From IMG/VR virus record IMGVR_UViG_3300020190_000374, positions 1-22,628 of that record: a stretch of DNA of 22,628 nt. One strand, written 5' to 3'. Within the stretch, counting starts at the first letter, position 1; each line of letters opens with the position of its first letter. The DNA is from a virus. Shown here piece after piece: positions 1-6,879 of the stretch. A program made the position numbers and the translations under genes. The notes below the pieces were generated by a model, which saw only the letters and a program-made list of their open reading frames with translations, was not told the DNA's origin and did no database searches.

Positions 1-2
1 AT

Positions 3-104
3 GTGTATTTCGCACACAGACAATGTGAGCACATTTGGGGAGATGCAGATGGGGACGGAATCATTGAATGTTTAAAATGTGGTAAAATAAAAGATGCCGA
101 ATAA
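3..104 (+). CDS. 3' end of a small zinc-ribbon protein (partial)
   Basis: Only the last 33 residues are inside the window; the reading frame is open from base 3 to the TAA at 102-104, and its start lies upstream. The visible tail holds C8-x-H10, then the acidic stretch GDADGDG, then C23-x-x-C26-G, a spacing that suits one zinc-binding knuckle. It ends with a short charged tail. It overlaps the next gene by 11 bases, as expected for genes in one phage operon. The function cannot be told from this fragment. The zinc-binding reading is inferred from the Cys/His spacing; the frame itself is seen directly. Confidence 0.6.
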   Translation: MYFAHRQCEHIWGDADGDGIIECLKCGKIKDAE

Positions 105-744
105 TTTAGATAATATAAAATACGGTAATCCAGCTAAAGAGCATGTTTTAAAAGTTAAAATTGATGTTGGTGGATTATTAAAAAAAAGTTTGGATTTGGG
201 GATTATCAAAGATGTTATAAATAACCACCCATTTCCTGCTAATTCATCACAAGAAACTAAAAAAGAAATAGAGTATTTAGTTTCGGTTACAAAAAACCTA
301 TCTAAAGATCAAAAAAGGTTTTGTGAATTAATGGAAACTAACCATTATGATTTACTTAAGATTGTTGCAAAAAAATTAGGAATTAGTGTAACAAAAAATC
401 AAATTTTAAAATGGGTTGAGGATGTTGATCCTATTACTTTTTATCTAAAAGATAAATTTAACAGAGCAAGACCATATCAATTAGCTAGAGAAATGGGATT
501 AAATCTCTATCCGGTAATAAGAACAGATGCAAATTCAGCCGCATATCCTTCTGGACATTCACTTGATTTTTTAGTTGTACTTTACCATTTTGCAAAATTA
601 AAACCTGAATTAGTTAAAACTCTTAATAATTTTTATCAAAAAATAAAAAATGTAAGGGAATTGAGTGGAGTACACTATCCATCTGATAGAAAAGTATCTG
701 AATATATATTTAAACAATTAGTTAAAAATAATCTTTTAAAATGA
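94..744 (+). CDS. PAP2-superfamily phosphatase, soluble
   Basis: This 216-residue protein carries the full PAP2 / class A acid phosphatase signature in order and with canonical spacing: K119-x6-R126-P127, then PSGH at 152-155, then R188-x5-H194-x3-D198. In this family the second histidine forms a phospho-enzyme intermediate and the first acts as acid/base. I see no signal peptide and no convincing membrane helix, so it is probably a soluble cytoplasmic enzyme, unlike the membrane lipid phosphatases of the family. The substrate is unknown; a phospholipid, a nucleotide or another phosphomonoester are all possible. The first ~110 residues are lysine-rich, probably helical, and not recognised. 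The ATG lies inside the end of the preceding gene, and the stop overlaps the next start (ATGA), so translation is probably coupled. Confidence 0.85.
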   Translation: MPNNLDNIKYGNPAKEHVLKVKIDVGGLLKKSLDLGIIKDVINNHPFPANSSQETKKEIEYLVSVTKNLSKDQKRFCELMETNHYDLLKIVAKKLGISVTKNQILKWVEDVDPITFYLKDKFNRARPYQLAREMGLNLYPVIRTDANSAAYPSGHSLDFLVVLYHFAKLKPELVKTLNNFYQKIKNVRELSGVHYPSDRKVSEYIFKQLVKNNLLK

Positions 745-1550
745 AAAAGATAATAAATGAATGTATAATAGTCCACAAAAAATTGGGTGATACAACTATT
801 ATGGCCAAAAATCGTGATAGAATGTATAAACCAGAACTGGAAATTATACATGAATTAATTAATGGTGTTGAAGTTGCATACCTACATGATGTTATAACTG
901 ATTGGAGTGAAGGTATGAACGAATTTGGGATTGGGGTAGTAAATACTGCTCTTTTGGTTGGGTTTGATGAAAAAGAAAAACAATTAGTTAAAAAAACAGG
1001 AAAAAAATCAAAAGATGGAGTAAAGATAAGAGAATCTTTAGGACAAAAAAATTTAAAAGATACAATAAAGACTGCTACAAAATATATGGGTGGTATTAAA
1101 GGTCATACGTTTGTATCTACTGAAGATAAATTTATATCAATAGAAACAACATCTAAACACAATCCTAAATTTACTATACACGATAATAAAAAAACAGTTG
1201 TAAGAACAAATCATGGACATGATTATTTGAATGCTGGATATACTGAAGGGCCTGATTATCTTTCATCAAAAGTAAGAAAATCATCTGCTGAAAGGATTAT
1301 TAACAGAACTAATAATCCTACAAATATTTTATCAAATATGAGAAAGGATTTATTTGACACAGAATCTAATCTTAATATGAGTAGAAAGACCGAAAAAATG
1401 TTTACATCATCACAATTACTTCTTAATCTATCCGAATTAAAGTTAGAACTAAATTACTATGGTGATAAAGTTGAAAAATTTCATGGCGTAAAAAATAATT
1501 TTCCAAAAGGATACCAACCAAAAATTAAAATAGAGGTTAAAAAAGTGTAA
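741..1550 (+). CDS. Ntn-type amide hydrolase/acyltransferase, C45/C59-like
   Basis: The 269 residues match the Ntn-hydrolase group that includes choloylglycine hydrolase and acyl-CoA:6-aminopenicillanate acyltransferase. Visible signature pieces are a candidate nucleophile C8, the KNRDR block at 23-27 (in place of the family GRNxD, with D26 18 residues after the cysteine), TDWSEGMNE at 53-61 followed by GIG, the RTNHGH block at 155-160, and SSAER at 181-185, where the family has its conserved arginine. Such enzymes cleave linear amide bonds after their N-terminal residues are removed to free the cysteine. Here seven residues (MKKIINE) would have to be removed. There is no signal peptide, so action is probably inside the host cell. 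The substrate is unknown. The start overlaps the phosphatase stop (ATGA) and the stop overlaps the next small gene. Confidence 0.75.
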   Translation: MKKIINECIIVHKKLGDTTIMAKNRDRMYKPELEIIHELINGVEVAYLHDVITDWSEGMNEFGIGVVNTALLVGFDEKEKQLVKKTGKKSKDGVKIRESLGQKNLKDTIKTATKYMGGIKGHTFVSTEDKFISIETTSKHNPKFTIHDNKKTVVRTNHGHDYLNAGYTEGPDYLSSKVRKSSAERIINRTNNPTNILSNMRKDLFDTESNLNMSRKTEKMFTSSQLLLNLSELKLELNYYGDKVEKFHGVKNNFPKGYQPKIKIEVKKV

Positions 1551-1648
1551 TGACTAATAGGCAAAGAGCAAAAAAAAATAGAAAAAGAATTCAAAAACAA
1601 ACAATAAAATTCCAACAAAAAAAAGGGATTTATAAAAAGAAAACTTAA
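1550..1648 (+). CDS. tiny basic protein, 32 aa
   Basis: A short frame opens at the TAATG junction after the amide hydrolase and encodes 32 residues, of which about half are Lys or Arg and several are Gln. There are no acidic residues, cysteines or hydrophobic stretches. Such a peptide could bind nucleic acid or another acidic partner, but it has no recognisable family. Support for a real gene is the stop/start overlap, the same arrangement used by several surer genes in the window. The low complexity of A-rich DNA means a chance frame remains possible. Confidence 0.45.
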   Translation: MTNRQRAKKNRKRIQKQTIKFQQKKGIYKKKT

Positions 1649-1757
1649 TTTAATGGATTTTTACATTTAATCTTTTTAATTGAAATTTTGTTTTATTTGA
1701 ATAGTTAAAAGTAAAATTAAAAAAATATAAAACAATTAAATACTAAAGGGGGGCGAT

Positions 1758-2117
1758 ATAAAAAAGTTTCTAATTTTCATACTACTTCTCTTCCTTTCTT
1801 GCAAAAAGGAAATTGAACCATTATATCCTCATAAGGGAAAGTTAGTTCTTAAGGGAATCTGCCTTAACTATACCATTCAATTTATTGGTGGTGAACCCAT
1901 AAGGTTAGATAAATGGGAAAGGGAATGGATAAATCCTATTGATGGGAAGAGATGGGAGAGGGTTTTCCGCTTAGAAAATGAGTGTGCATTTCCCGAAAGT
2001 TTAGAAGAGGGTGATGAGTTTTGGTTTCGAATTGTTGCACCCCAACCTACCTGCATTAAGTGTAAAGGGTACTCACCTACACCGAATTATGGAATACCAA
2101 TAGAAGTATTATATTAA
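1758..2117 (+). CDS. lipoprotein with atypical ATA start, host-like
   Basis: The frame 1740-2117 is open but contains no ATG, GTG or TTG before a textbook lipoprotein signal. From ATA at 1758 the product is 119 residues: two lysines, a hydrophobic core (FLIFILLLFL), and lipobox LFLSC with C15, followed by KKE as in many Bacteroidota lipoproteins. Four further cysteines follow, including a TCIKC CxxC pair near the C-terminus, and several Trp residues. A G-run (AAAGGGGGG, 1745-1753) sits just upstream of the ATA. Base use differs from its neighbours: about 39% GC over 1801-2100 against about 29% over 2221-2520, with AGG, GGG and CCC codons that neighbours avoid. It looks acquired, and may be a surface lipoprotein altering the infected cell (for example superinfection exclusion; inference). 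It could also be a gene that has lost its start. Confidence 0.65.
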   Translation: MKKFLIFILLLFLSCKKEIEPLYPHKGKLVLKGICLNYTIQFIGGEPIRLDKWEREWINPIDGKRWERVFRLENECAFPESLEEGDEFWFRIVAPQPTCIKCKGYSPTPNYGIPIEVLY

Positions 2118-2130
2118 ATAATAATATCTT

Positions 2131-2153
2131 ATCTCAATGAGGTTTTTTCTTTT
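2131..2153 (+). terminator. weak intrinsic terminator after the lipoprotein gene
   Basis: A short hairpin (ATCTC, loop AAT, GAGGT; five pairs including one G-T) runs straight into a T-rich tract (TTTTTTCTTTT). It lies between the lipoprotein stop and the promoter-like box ahead of the next gene. The stem is weak, so termination may be partial. Confidence 0.5.
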
Positions 2154-2156
2154 AGG

Positions 2157-2166
2157 ATATTTATAT
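2157..2166 (+). promoter_or_regulatory. candidate late promoter box ATATTTATAT
   Basis: Exact copy of a word that recurs ahead of other transcription-unit starts in the window (6088, 18154, 20132, near matches at 21241 and 12990). It follows a terminator and ends 20 bases before the ATG at 2187. It resembles the Bacteroidota -7 element (TAnnTTTG) with A for the final G. Confidence 0.5.
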
Positions 2167-2184
2167 ATTAAACTAATATATAAA
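2160..2184. repeat. perfect 11-bp inverted repeat in the leader
   Basis: TTTATATATTA (2160-2170) and its exact reverse complement TAATATATAAA (2174-2184) are separated by AAC. The dyad overlaps the promoter-like box and ends two bases before the ATG at 2187. It could be an operator for a dimeric protein or a weak mRNA hairpin over the ribosome site. Confidence 0.6.
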
Positions 2185-2186
2185 AT

Positions 2187-2594
2187 ATGAGCACCAATTT
2201 TGAATTATTTCCAGGCAAAAATTTATCTGGATTATTTAAAGATATATACGAAAATCAACAAAATAAAAAACAAAGAATTTCTGAACTAATAGCAGAAATG
2301 AAAAAGGTTGTACGTCACGCGGGTGATTATGCAAGTATAGGGCCTATAATTAAAGATTTAGTAGATGTTTCAGTAAGAAACGATGAATCATTAATAAAAA
2401 TGGCAGCAATAGCACAAAGAATAATTGGAGCTCAAGCTAAAGCTGAGGGCGATGTAGGATTTTTATCAGATTTAGAAAAAGAACAATTATTAAAAGATTT
2501 AGAAAATACTGCTAAAGAAGTAGTAAATGAACAAGAACAAAAAGTAGATGAGCTTACTTTTGAAATTGAAGATATAAAAAAAAGAATTAAATAA
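2187..2594 (+). CDS. small helical protein heading the baseplate operon
   Basis: A 135-residue protein of unknown function, first gene after a terminator and a promoter-like box. The N-terminus has FPGKN followed by a GLFKDIY segment. The rest is strongly helical and charged, with a likely coiled coil from about residue 95 to the end (LEKEQLLKDLEN onward). Size and helical character recall T4 UvsY, whose gene lies just before gene 25 in T4, but I see no sequence signature of UvsY and do not assign it. Its place directly ahead of the spike gene, with a TAATG overlap, favours a role in baseplate assembly, for example as a chaperone. That is inference from position only. Confidence 0.75.
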   Translation: MSTNFELFPGKNLSGLFKDIYENQQNKKQRISELIAEMKKVVRHAGDYASIGPIIKDLVDVSVRNDESLIKMAAIAQRIIGAQAKAEGDVGFLSDLEKEQLLKDLENTAKEVVNEQEQKVDELTFEIEDIKKRIK

Positions 2595-3859
2595 TGTCAG
2601 AAAGATTACAAAAATCTATAATTTCATCAAATGCTAATAAATTAACGCCAACTAGAGTAACTCAAACAGGTGTTGTTGTAGATATAATATTGGATGAATC
2701 TCACCCTAGTTTAAAACAAAAAAATGATAAACAAACGTTTTATACAGAAAAAGATTTGTTTAATATTGGTGGGGTTGTAATTAGACCATATTCTGATAAA
2801 ACTTCTCCAAATGAAAGATTATCAGTTTATAGACCAATTAATCAATATGATATTGATTTACCAATAATAGGTGAAACGGTAGAGTTAATTGAAGTAGCCG
2901 GTGCAACTTATTATAAAAGATTTTTTGGTAATTCTTTAAATAAAGGCAAGGCAGCAGAAAAAAGGGCAGATTTAATATATCCAGAAAAAGAAAAAACAAA
3001 TACTAGCGTAGAATACAATATTGCATCAGTAACCGGTACTCCTTTAGGAAATACATCATCTTCTGAAACAAATGATACTACAAAATTTGGTAAATATTTT
3101 ACACACAACCCAATCAATCGTTTAAAGCTATTTGAGGGAGATAAAATAATACAATCTAGGTTTGGCCAATCAATTAGATTTAGTGGTTATAATAACACTA
3201 ATAATGTTTTTTCACCAACTATTATTTTAAGAAATAGACAAAATGCAGAAACTTTATCAAGTTTAAAAGAGGGTGATTTAACTGAAGAAGAAGTAAATAA
3301 AGATGGTTCTATTATAGTATTATCAAGCGGTGATTATCAAATTCCATTTGTTGCAACAACTTCAATTTCACCATCAAAATTTTCATCATATCCAAATCCA
3401 TTAAAGGGAGATGACCATTTGTTGATTAATAGTGGTAGAATTATCATTTCATCAAAAACAGCAGAAATGGTTTTTCATTCAAAGGCAGATTATGGATTTA
3501 TTTCAGATGGAAAATTTTCTATTGATGGTGGTTTAGGTGCTGATTTAGATTTTGGTGATGATGTTAATATTACAACTGATAGAAATGGTTCTAATTTTTT
3601 AGTTAAAACGGGTGATGGTAAAATATTTTTAAATACCAACACTAATGGTAAATCACCAAATACTGGCAAATCATCAGAACCATTAGTTAGAGGCAATACT
3701 CTCAAAGAACTTTTAGAAACACTAATAGATTTAATAAAAGAACAAGTTTATAGAACTCCATCTGGTCCTACTGCTATTGGACCTGAAAACAAACCAGATT
3801 TTAATCAACTTAAAAGTAGATTATCTGAAATGTTATCTACTCAAAACTTTACCGAGTAA
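2594..3859 (+). CDS. gp5-like baseplate hub/spike protein without lysozyme
   Basis: 421 residues with a spike-like layout. Residues ~20-110 look like an OB-fold barrel (TQTGVVVDII, a central VVIRPY strand, IGETVELIEV), as at the start of gp5/VgrG-type proteins. A second conserved block, FEGDKIIQSRFGQSIRFSG, covers 180-198. Residues ~275-348 alternate short beta strands with Gly/Asp turns (GRIIIS, GFISDGKFSI, NFLVKTGDGKIFLN), as expected for the beta-helix needle of a puncturing tip. A short helical segment (NTLKELLETLIDLI, 368-381) follows, of a kind often seen at the end of phage spike proteins. T4 gp5 has a lysozyme domain in its middle; none is visible here, and wall hydrolases are the next two genes. 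It starts and stops with TAATG overlaps. The fold is inferred, not proven by an identity match. Confidence 0.6.
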   Translation: MSERLQKSIISSNANKLTPTRVTQTGVVVDIILDESHPSLKQKNDKQTFYTEKDLFNIGGVVIRPYSDKTSPNERLSVYRPINQYDIDLPIIGETVELIEVAGATYYKRFFGNSLNKGKAAEKRADLIYPEKEKTNTSVEYNIASVTGTPLGNTSSSETNDTTKFGKYFTHNPINRLKLFEGDKIIQSRFGQSIRFSGYNNTNNVFSPTIILRNRQNAETLSSLKEGDLTEEEVNKDGSIIVLSSGDYQIPFVATTSISPSKFSSYPNPLKGDDHLLINSGRIIISSKTAEMVFHSKADYGFISDGKFSIDGGLGADLDFGDDVNITTDRNGSNFLVKTGDGKIFLNTNTNGKSPNTGKSSEPLVRGNTLKELLETLIDLIKEQVYRTPSGPTAIGPENKPDFNQLKSRLSEMLSTQNFTE

Positions 3860-5067
3860 TGTCATTAGAAGTTTTTAAACAGAATATGTTATCATATATG
3901 CAAAATCAAAATGGAATAAAATCCTACGAAGATTTTGCAAAAAAACTTACACAAGAATACGATGCTGCTTGTAAAAGAGGATTTGATACCGTAAATGGTA
4001 TTGTTATTTCAAAGGGTAACACCGAATTAATGGAAACAATACTTAAAGGTGTTTTAGCCTCCGCACTTCAACAATCAAGTGGAGAACACCCTATTATAAC
4101 AAATTTAGGTAAGGCGTTTGTTGGATATTGGACAGGAGCTCAAATGAGTCTTTCACCTCCACCAATTATACCGTCTCCTGGTGCAGTTCTTAATATATTA
4201 CAAGTATCAAATACTATTGTAGATCCAGGTATATGGCAACCAACTGATAAACTTCAATTAAACGAAGTAGATGCAGCAAAAGACACGGTTCAAAATCTAT
4301 ACGATAAATTGGATTGGAGTAAAATACCATTGGATAAAAATAGTCCAGAAGTTCAAGAAATTATAAATCCTGATATAAACAAAATAAATCAAAAAATAAG
4401 ACAAGAGGGTGCAACAAATGATTTAGGAAGGGCTGGTGCAACTCAATTAAATAATGTTGTAGCAGAAATAATTGATAACGCTTTATATGAACAAGGAATA
4501 ATTAAATTATCTGATACTGATGGTAACTTAAAAAGTGGTTATAGAAATTTAGATGAACTTTTAAAAATTGCTGGAAGTTGGGCACCAAAGTTAGGAAAAA
4601 ATCCAAGAGTAAAATATGAAAATTTAAAATCAGGTTATATTAAAGGTGTACATGGTTTATGTCCACAAGGTACTCAAGCAGTTGTTGTTGCTTTAACTGG
4701 TATTTCTGGTTTGGGAAGAATTAGTGGAAACGCCGATTGGTTTTCTTTTAAGAATCCAAGTACTGGGGGAGGTAGAAGTTCTTTTGCAAATACTATTGGT
4801 GGGAAAATATACTACAATGATAAAGTTAAAATATCTTTAGATTATTTTAATAATCCATCTCAATGGCAAGTCGGTGATGTTGTAGTTATGGGTTATACCG
4901 GTGGGAAACCTTATGGACACATACAAGTTTGGACTGGATGGGCGTGGGTAAGTGATTTTACTCAAAGACAAATACAAAAAAATAATGTAGATTTTCCATC
5001 TGTTGCATTATGGAGATTAAATCAAAATGGTAAAGAGGCAGTTCAATCTCAAAAAACAAAAGCGTAG
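3859..5067 (+). CDS. tail-associated CHAP/NlpC-type peptidoglycan hydrolase
   Basis: 402 residues. The C-terminal ~140 residues look like a CHAP or NlpC/P60 cysteine peptidase/amidase: candidate nucleophile C268 in GLCPQGTQ, then a QVGDVVVM strand (337-344), H354 in YGHIQVWTG, and D366 in the WVSDF strand as possible third catalytic residue. These enzymes cut peptide or amide bonds of peptidoglycan. The N-terminal ~130 residues are different: a helical start, then PPPIIPSPG at 100-108 followed by NTIVDPGIW. A similar proline motif occurs in the next gene product, suggesting a shared anchor to the baseplate. Residues 130-260 are helical linker. There is no signal peptide, consistent with delivery as part of the virion. 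Coupled by TAATG to the spike gene, so probably a wall-piercing enzyme used at infection. Confidence 0.7.
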   Translation: MSLEVFKQNMLSYMQNQNGIKSYEDFAKKLTQEYDAACKRGFDTVNGIVISKGNTELMETILKGVLASALQQSSGEHPIITNLGKAFVGYWTGAQMSLSPPPIIPSPGAVLNILQVSNTIVDPGIWQPTDKLQLNEVDAAKDTVQNLYDKLDWSKIPLDKNSPEVQEIINPDINKINQKIRQEGATNDLGRAGATQLNNVVAEIIDNALYEQGIIKLSDTDGNLKSGYRNLDELLKIAGSWAPKLGKNPRVKYENLKSGYIKGVHGLCPQGTQAVVVALTGISGLGRISGNADWFSFKNPSTGGGRSSFANTIGGKIYYNDKVKISLDYFNNPSQWQVGDVVVMGYTGGKPYGHIQVWTGWAWVSDFTQRQIQKNNVDFPSVALWRLNQNGKEAVQSQKTKA

Positions 5068-5072
5068 AACAA

Positions 5073-6038
5073 ATGGCTAAACCAACTGATAATAGTGAAA
5101 TTTTTTTAGACCAATTAATTGGTTCTATACAAACACACTTACCTACAATTAAAGGTATATATGTCACTACATCTATGTATCCACCATTAATACCTGGACC
5201 AGGTATTGTATTTTGGAATGGTTATAGTATTCCGCCTACAAAACCAGGATCTCCATCAATAGAATCACCAACTACACAAGAAGTTAGTCAAGAAAGTTTT
5301 GAAGAATCAACGACTTTATCAACAGAGGAAGCAGCTGCAGCAGATTTTGCAACCGAAGCAGGATATGGAGGAACGGAAGCTTTAGCTATAGGCCTAACGG
5401 TAGGTAAACAAATTAGAGAAGGAAAATTATCTGTTTCAAATCTATCATCCGAAATCCCACAAAAAAAGAGAAGCTCTTCAGATACGAACCAACCAGAACC
5501 AGTATCGTCTGAACCTATAAGTGGGTGTGGTGATATAAAAAATTTACCAATTCCAAACGCTTTATTAGTAGAGGCTATGAAAAAATTTGGTATCATAACT
5601 CCAATACAAAGGGCACATTTTCTTGCTCAATGTGCACACGAAAGTGGTGGTTTTAAATGGGTAAGAGAATTTGCAAGTGGAGCCGCGTATGAGGGTCGAA
5701 AAGATTTAGGTAATACTGAACCTGGAGATGGTGTAAAGTTTAAGGGTAGAGGATATATACAATTAACTGGAAGAGCTAATTATACAAAATTTAAAGGTAG
5801 TATAAAAGATGATATTATAACTAATCCAATTTTGGTAGAGCAAACTTATGTTGCACAAAGTGCAACGTGGTTTTGGAAAACAAGAGATTTTAATTCAATA
5901 GCAGTAAATGATTCAGTTGAAACACTACAAAAGGTAACAAAAAGAGTAAATGGGGGTTATAATGGATATGAGGATAGAAGAAAATATTTTTGTGGATATT
6001 GGAAAAAACTACAAGAAAATCCAAATCTTTATACATAA
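5073..6038 (+). CDS. GH19 chitinase/lysozyme-type tail hydrolase
   Basis: 321 residues. The C-terminal half (~155-318) is a glycoside hydrolase family 19 domain of the phage-lysin type: AHFLAQCAHESGGF with catalytic E190, YEGRKDLGNTEPGDG (206-220, a second acidic candidate at E207), the hallmark KGRGYIQLTGRANY (224-237), and RVNGGYNG (291-298). The family cleaves the glycan chain of peptidoglycan. The N-terminal ~60 residues hold PPLIPGPG (37-44), echoing the motif of the upstream CHAP protein. Between lies a low-complexity Ser/Thr/Glu-rich linker (60-155). There is no signal peptide. The N-terminal anchor and place among baseplate genes argue for a virion-borne enzyme, but a lysis role cannot be excluded. 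It is the last gene before a clear terminator. Confidence 0.85.
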   Translation: MAKPTDNSEIFLDQLIGSIQTHLPTIKGIYVTTSMYPPLIPGPGIVFWNGYSIPPTKPGSPSIESPTTQEVSQESFEESTTLSTEEAAAADFATEAGYGGTEALAIGLTVGKQIREGKLSVSNLSSEIPQKKRSSSDTNQPEPVSSEPISGCGDIKNLPIPNALLVEAMKKFGIITPIQRAHFLAQCAHESGGFKWVREFASGAAYEGRKDLGNTEPGDGVKFKGRGYIQLTGRANYTKFKGSIKDDIITNPILVEQTYVAQSATWFWKTRDFNSIAVNDSVETLQKVTKRVNGGYNGYEDRRKYFCGYWKKLQENPNLYT

Positions 6039-6061
6039 CCCCTAATTTAAAGGGGTTTTTT
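6037..6061 (+). terminator. intrinsic terminator after the GH19 gene
   Basis: AACCCCT (6037-6043), a seven-base AT loop, and AGGGGTT (6051-6057) form a 7-bp stem followed by a run of six T (6056-6061). The stem begins within the stop codon of the upstream gene. Confidence 0.85.
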
Positions 6062-6087
6062 ATTATAATACAAAATCCACCAATTCT

Positions 6088-6097
6088 ATATTTATAT
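6088..6097 (+). promoter_or_regulatory. candidate late promoter box ATATTTATAT
   Basis: Exact copy of the recurring box, just after a terminator, ending 22 bases before the ATG at 6120. The ten-base word AATACAAAAT lies at 6067-6076, 21 bases upstream of the box start; the same word occurs 22 bases upstream of the copy at 18154. Confidence 0.55.
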
Positions 6098-6119
6098 TGG
6101 AATAAAGTATAATTTTATT

Positions 6120-6749
6120 ATGGATACAAAAAAATTAGCAAAATTAATTAAATTAGTTGTTGAACAGGAGGTTAAAAAACAATTACCCCAACTAATTAAA
6201 GAAGAAATTGCAAAATCACAAAAAATTTCTTTAAAAGAATCTAAATCGGTTGAAATAGAAGATGACCCATTTGCACTTGCTGATAAGGTATTGCAAAGAG
6301 AAAGACAAAAATCAAACAAAGAGTTTAATCTTCCTCTAAATGAGAGTCAATCATATACTCAACCAAAAAAACAATTTACAAAAAATCCGGTGATAAATCA
6401 AATTTTAAATGAAACTAGACCATTTTCATCGGCTGAAAGAAATCCCGAAACAAAATCAGTTTTAGATAAATTTGTACAACAACCAATTAATGAAGGATAT
6501 ACAAATACTCACATACCAAATTATTTGGATGCTGAACCTAATATCGATGAAACGTTTTCAACAACATCAGTTTCTGCACAATTAGGTTTAGAATCAATGA
6601 GATCTCAAATGGCCTCAAAAATGGGATATGGGGATATGAATTCAACTGGTGTAATAAAAACTGGATTGGGTGTAAAAACAGGATTAGCTGGATTAGATAG
6701 AATATTAAATAGAGATAATTCCGAATTAGTAAAAAGATTTAAAAAATAA
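6120..6749 (+). CDS. unknown helical protein ahead of the wedge genes
   Basis: 209 residues, not recognised. The first 35 residues are an amphipathic, lysine-rich helix (KKLAKLIKLVVEQEVKKQL onward). A DDPFALADKVLQRERQ segment follows at about 48-63. The middle is Asn/Pro/Ser-rich and probably unstructured, and the C-terminus has Gly-rich turns (MGYGDMNSTG, GLGVKTGLAGLDRIL). Such a build suits an assembly or scaffold-type protein, but nothing specific supports that. It is the first gene after a terminator and a promoter-like box, and leads into the gp25/gp6 wedge genes, with a TAATG overlap to the next small gene. Confidence 0.75.
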   Translation: MDTKKLAKLIKLVVEQEVKKQLPQLIKEEIAKSQKISLKESKSVEIEDDPFALADKVLQRERQKSNKEFNLPLNESQSYTQPKKQFTKNPVINQILNETRPFSSAERNPETKSVLDKFVQQPINEGYTNTHIPNYLDAEPNIDETFSTTSVSAQLGLESMRSQMASKMGYGDMNSTGVIKTGLGVKTGLAGLDRILNRDNSELVKRFKK

Positions 6750-6877
6750 TGAAGATACCTTTTGAAATTATATTAGTATTTGTAATTGGTTGTTCTTTTT
6801 TAGGATACGAATTAGTAAAGCATTTTAATAATTTAAGAAAAGGAAAGTGTGGTTGCAACAAATGTGGAGGTAAATAA
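6749..6877 (+). CDS. tiny membrane protein with a Cys cluster, 42 aa
   Basis: The frame opens at a TAATG junction and encodes 42 residues. Residues ~4-20 (PFEIILVFVIGCSFLGY) form one hydrophobic membrane-spanning segment. A short basic stretch follows (NNLRKGK) and then a compact CGCNKC cluster at 34-39 ending in GGK. Basic residues after the helix suggest the Cys cluster faces the cytoplasm, where it could bind a metal. The last codons contain the GGAGG (6866-6870) that serves as ribosome site for the gp25-like gene nine bases on. It might be a holin-like, spanin-like or signalling peptide, but no family is recognised. The frame is seen directly; expression is inferred from coupling. Confidence 0.6.
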   Translation: MKIPFEIILVFVIGCSFLGYELVKHFNNLRKGKCGCNKCGGK

Positions 6878-6879
6878 AG

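Noticed and set aside
1688-1735. 9-bp inverted repeat (TTGTTTTAT / ATAAAACAA) in the 109-base gap before the lipoprotein frame
   Set aside because: Short, AT-only and 30 bases apart; expected by chance in such AT-rich DNA. I see no other feature in the gap 1649-1757.
5288-5596. 102-codon open frame on the minus strand
   Set aside because: Opposite the low-complexity linker and GH19 start of a recognised gene; no family motif and no ribosome site.
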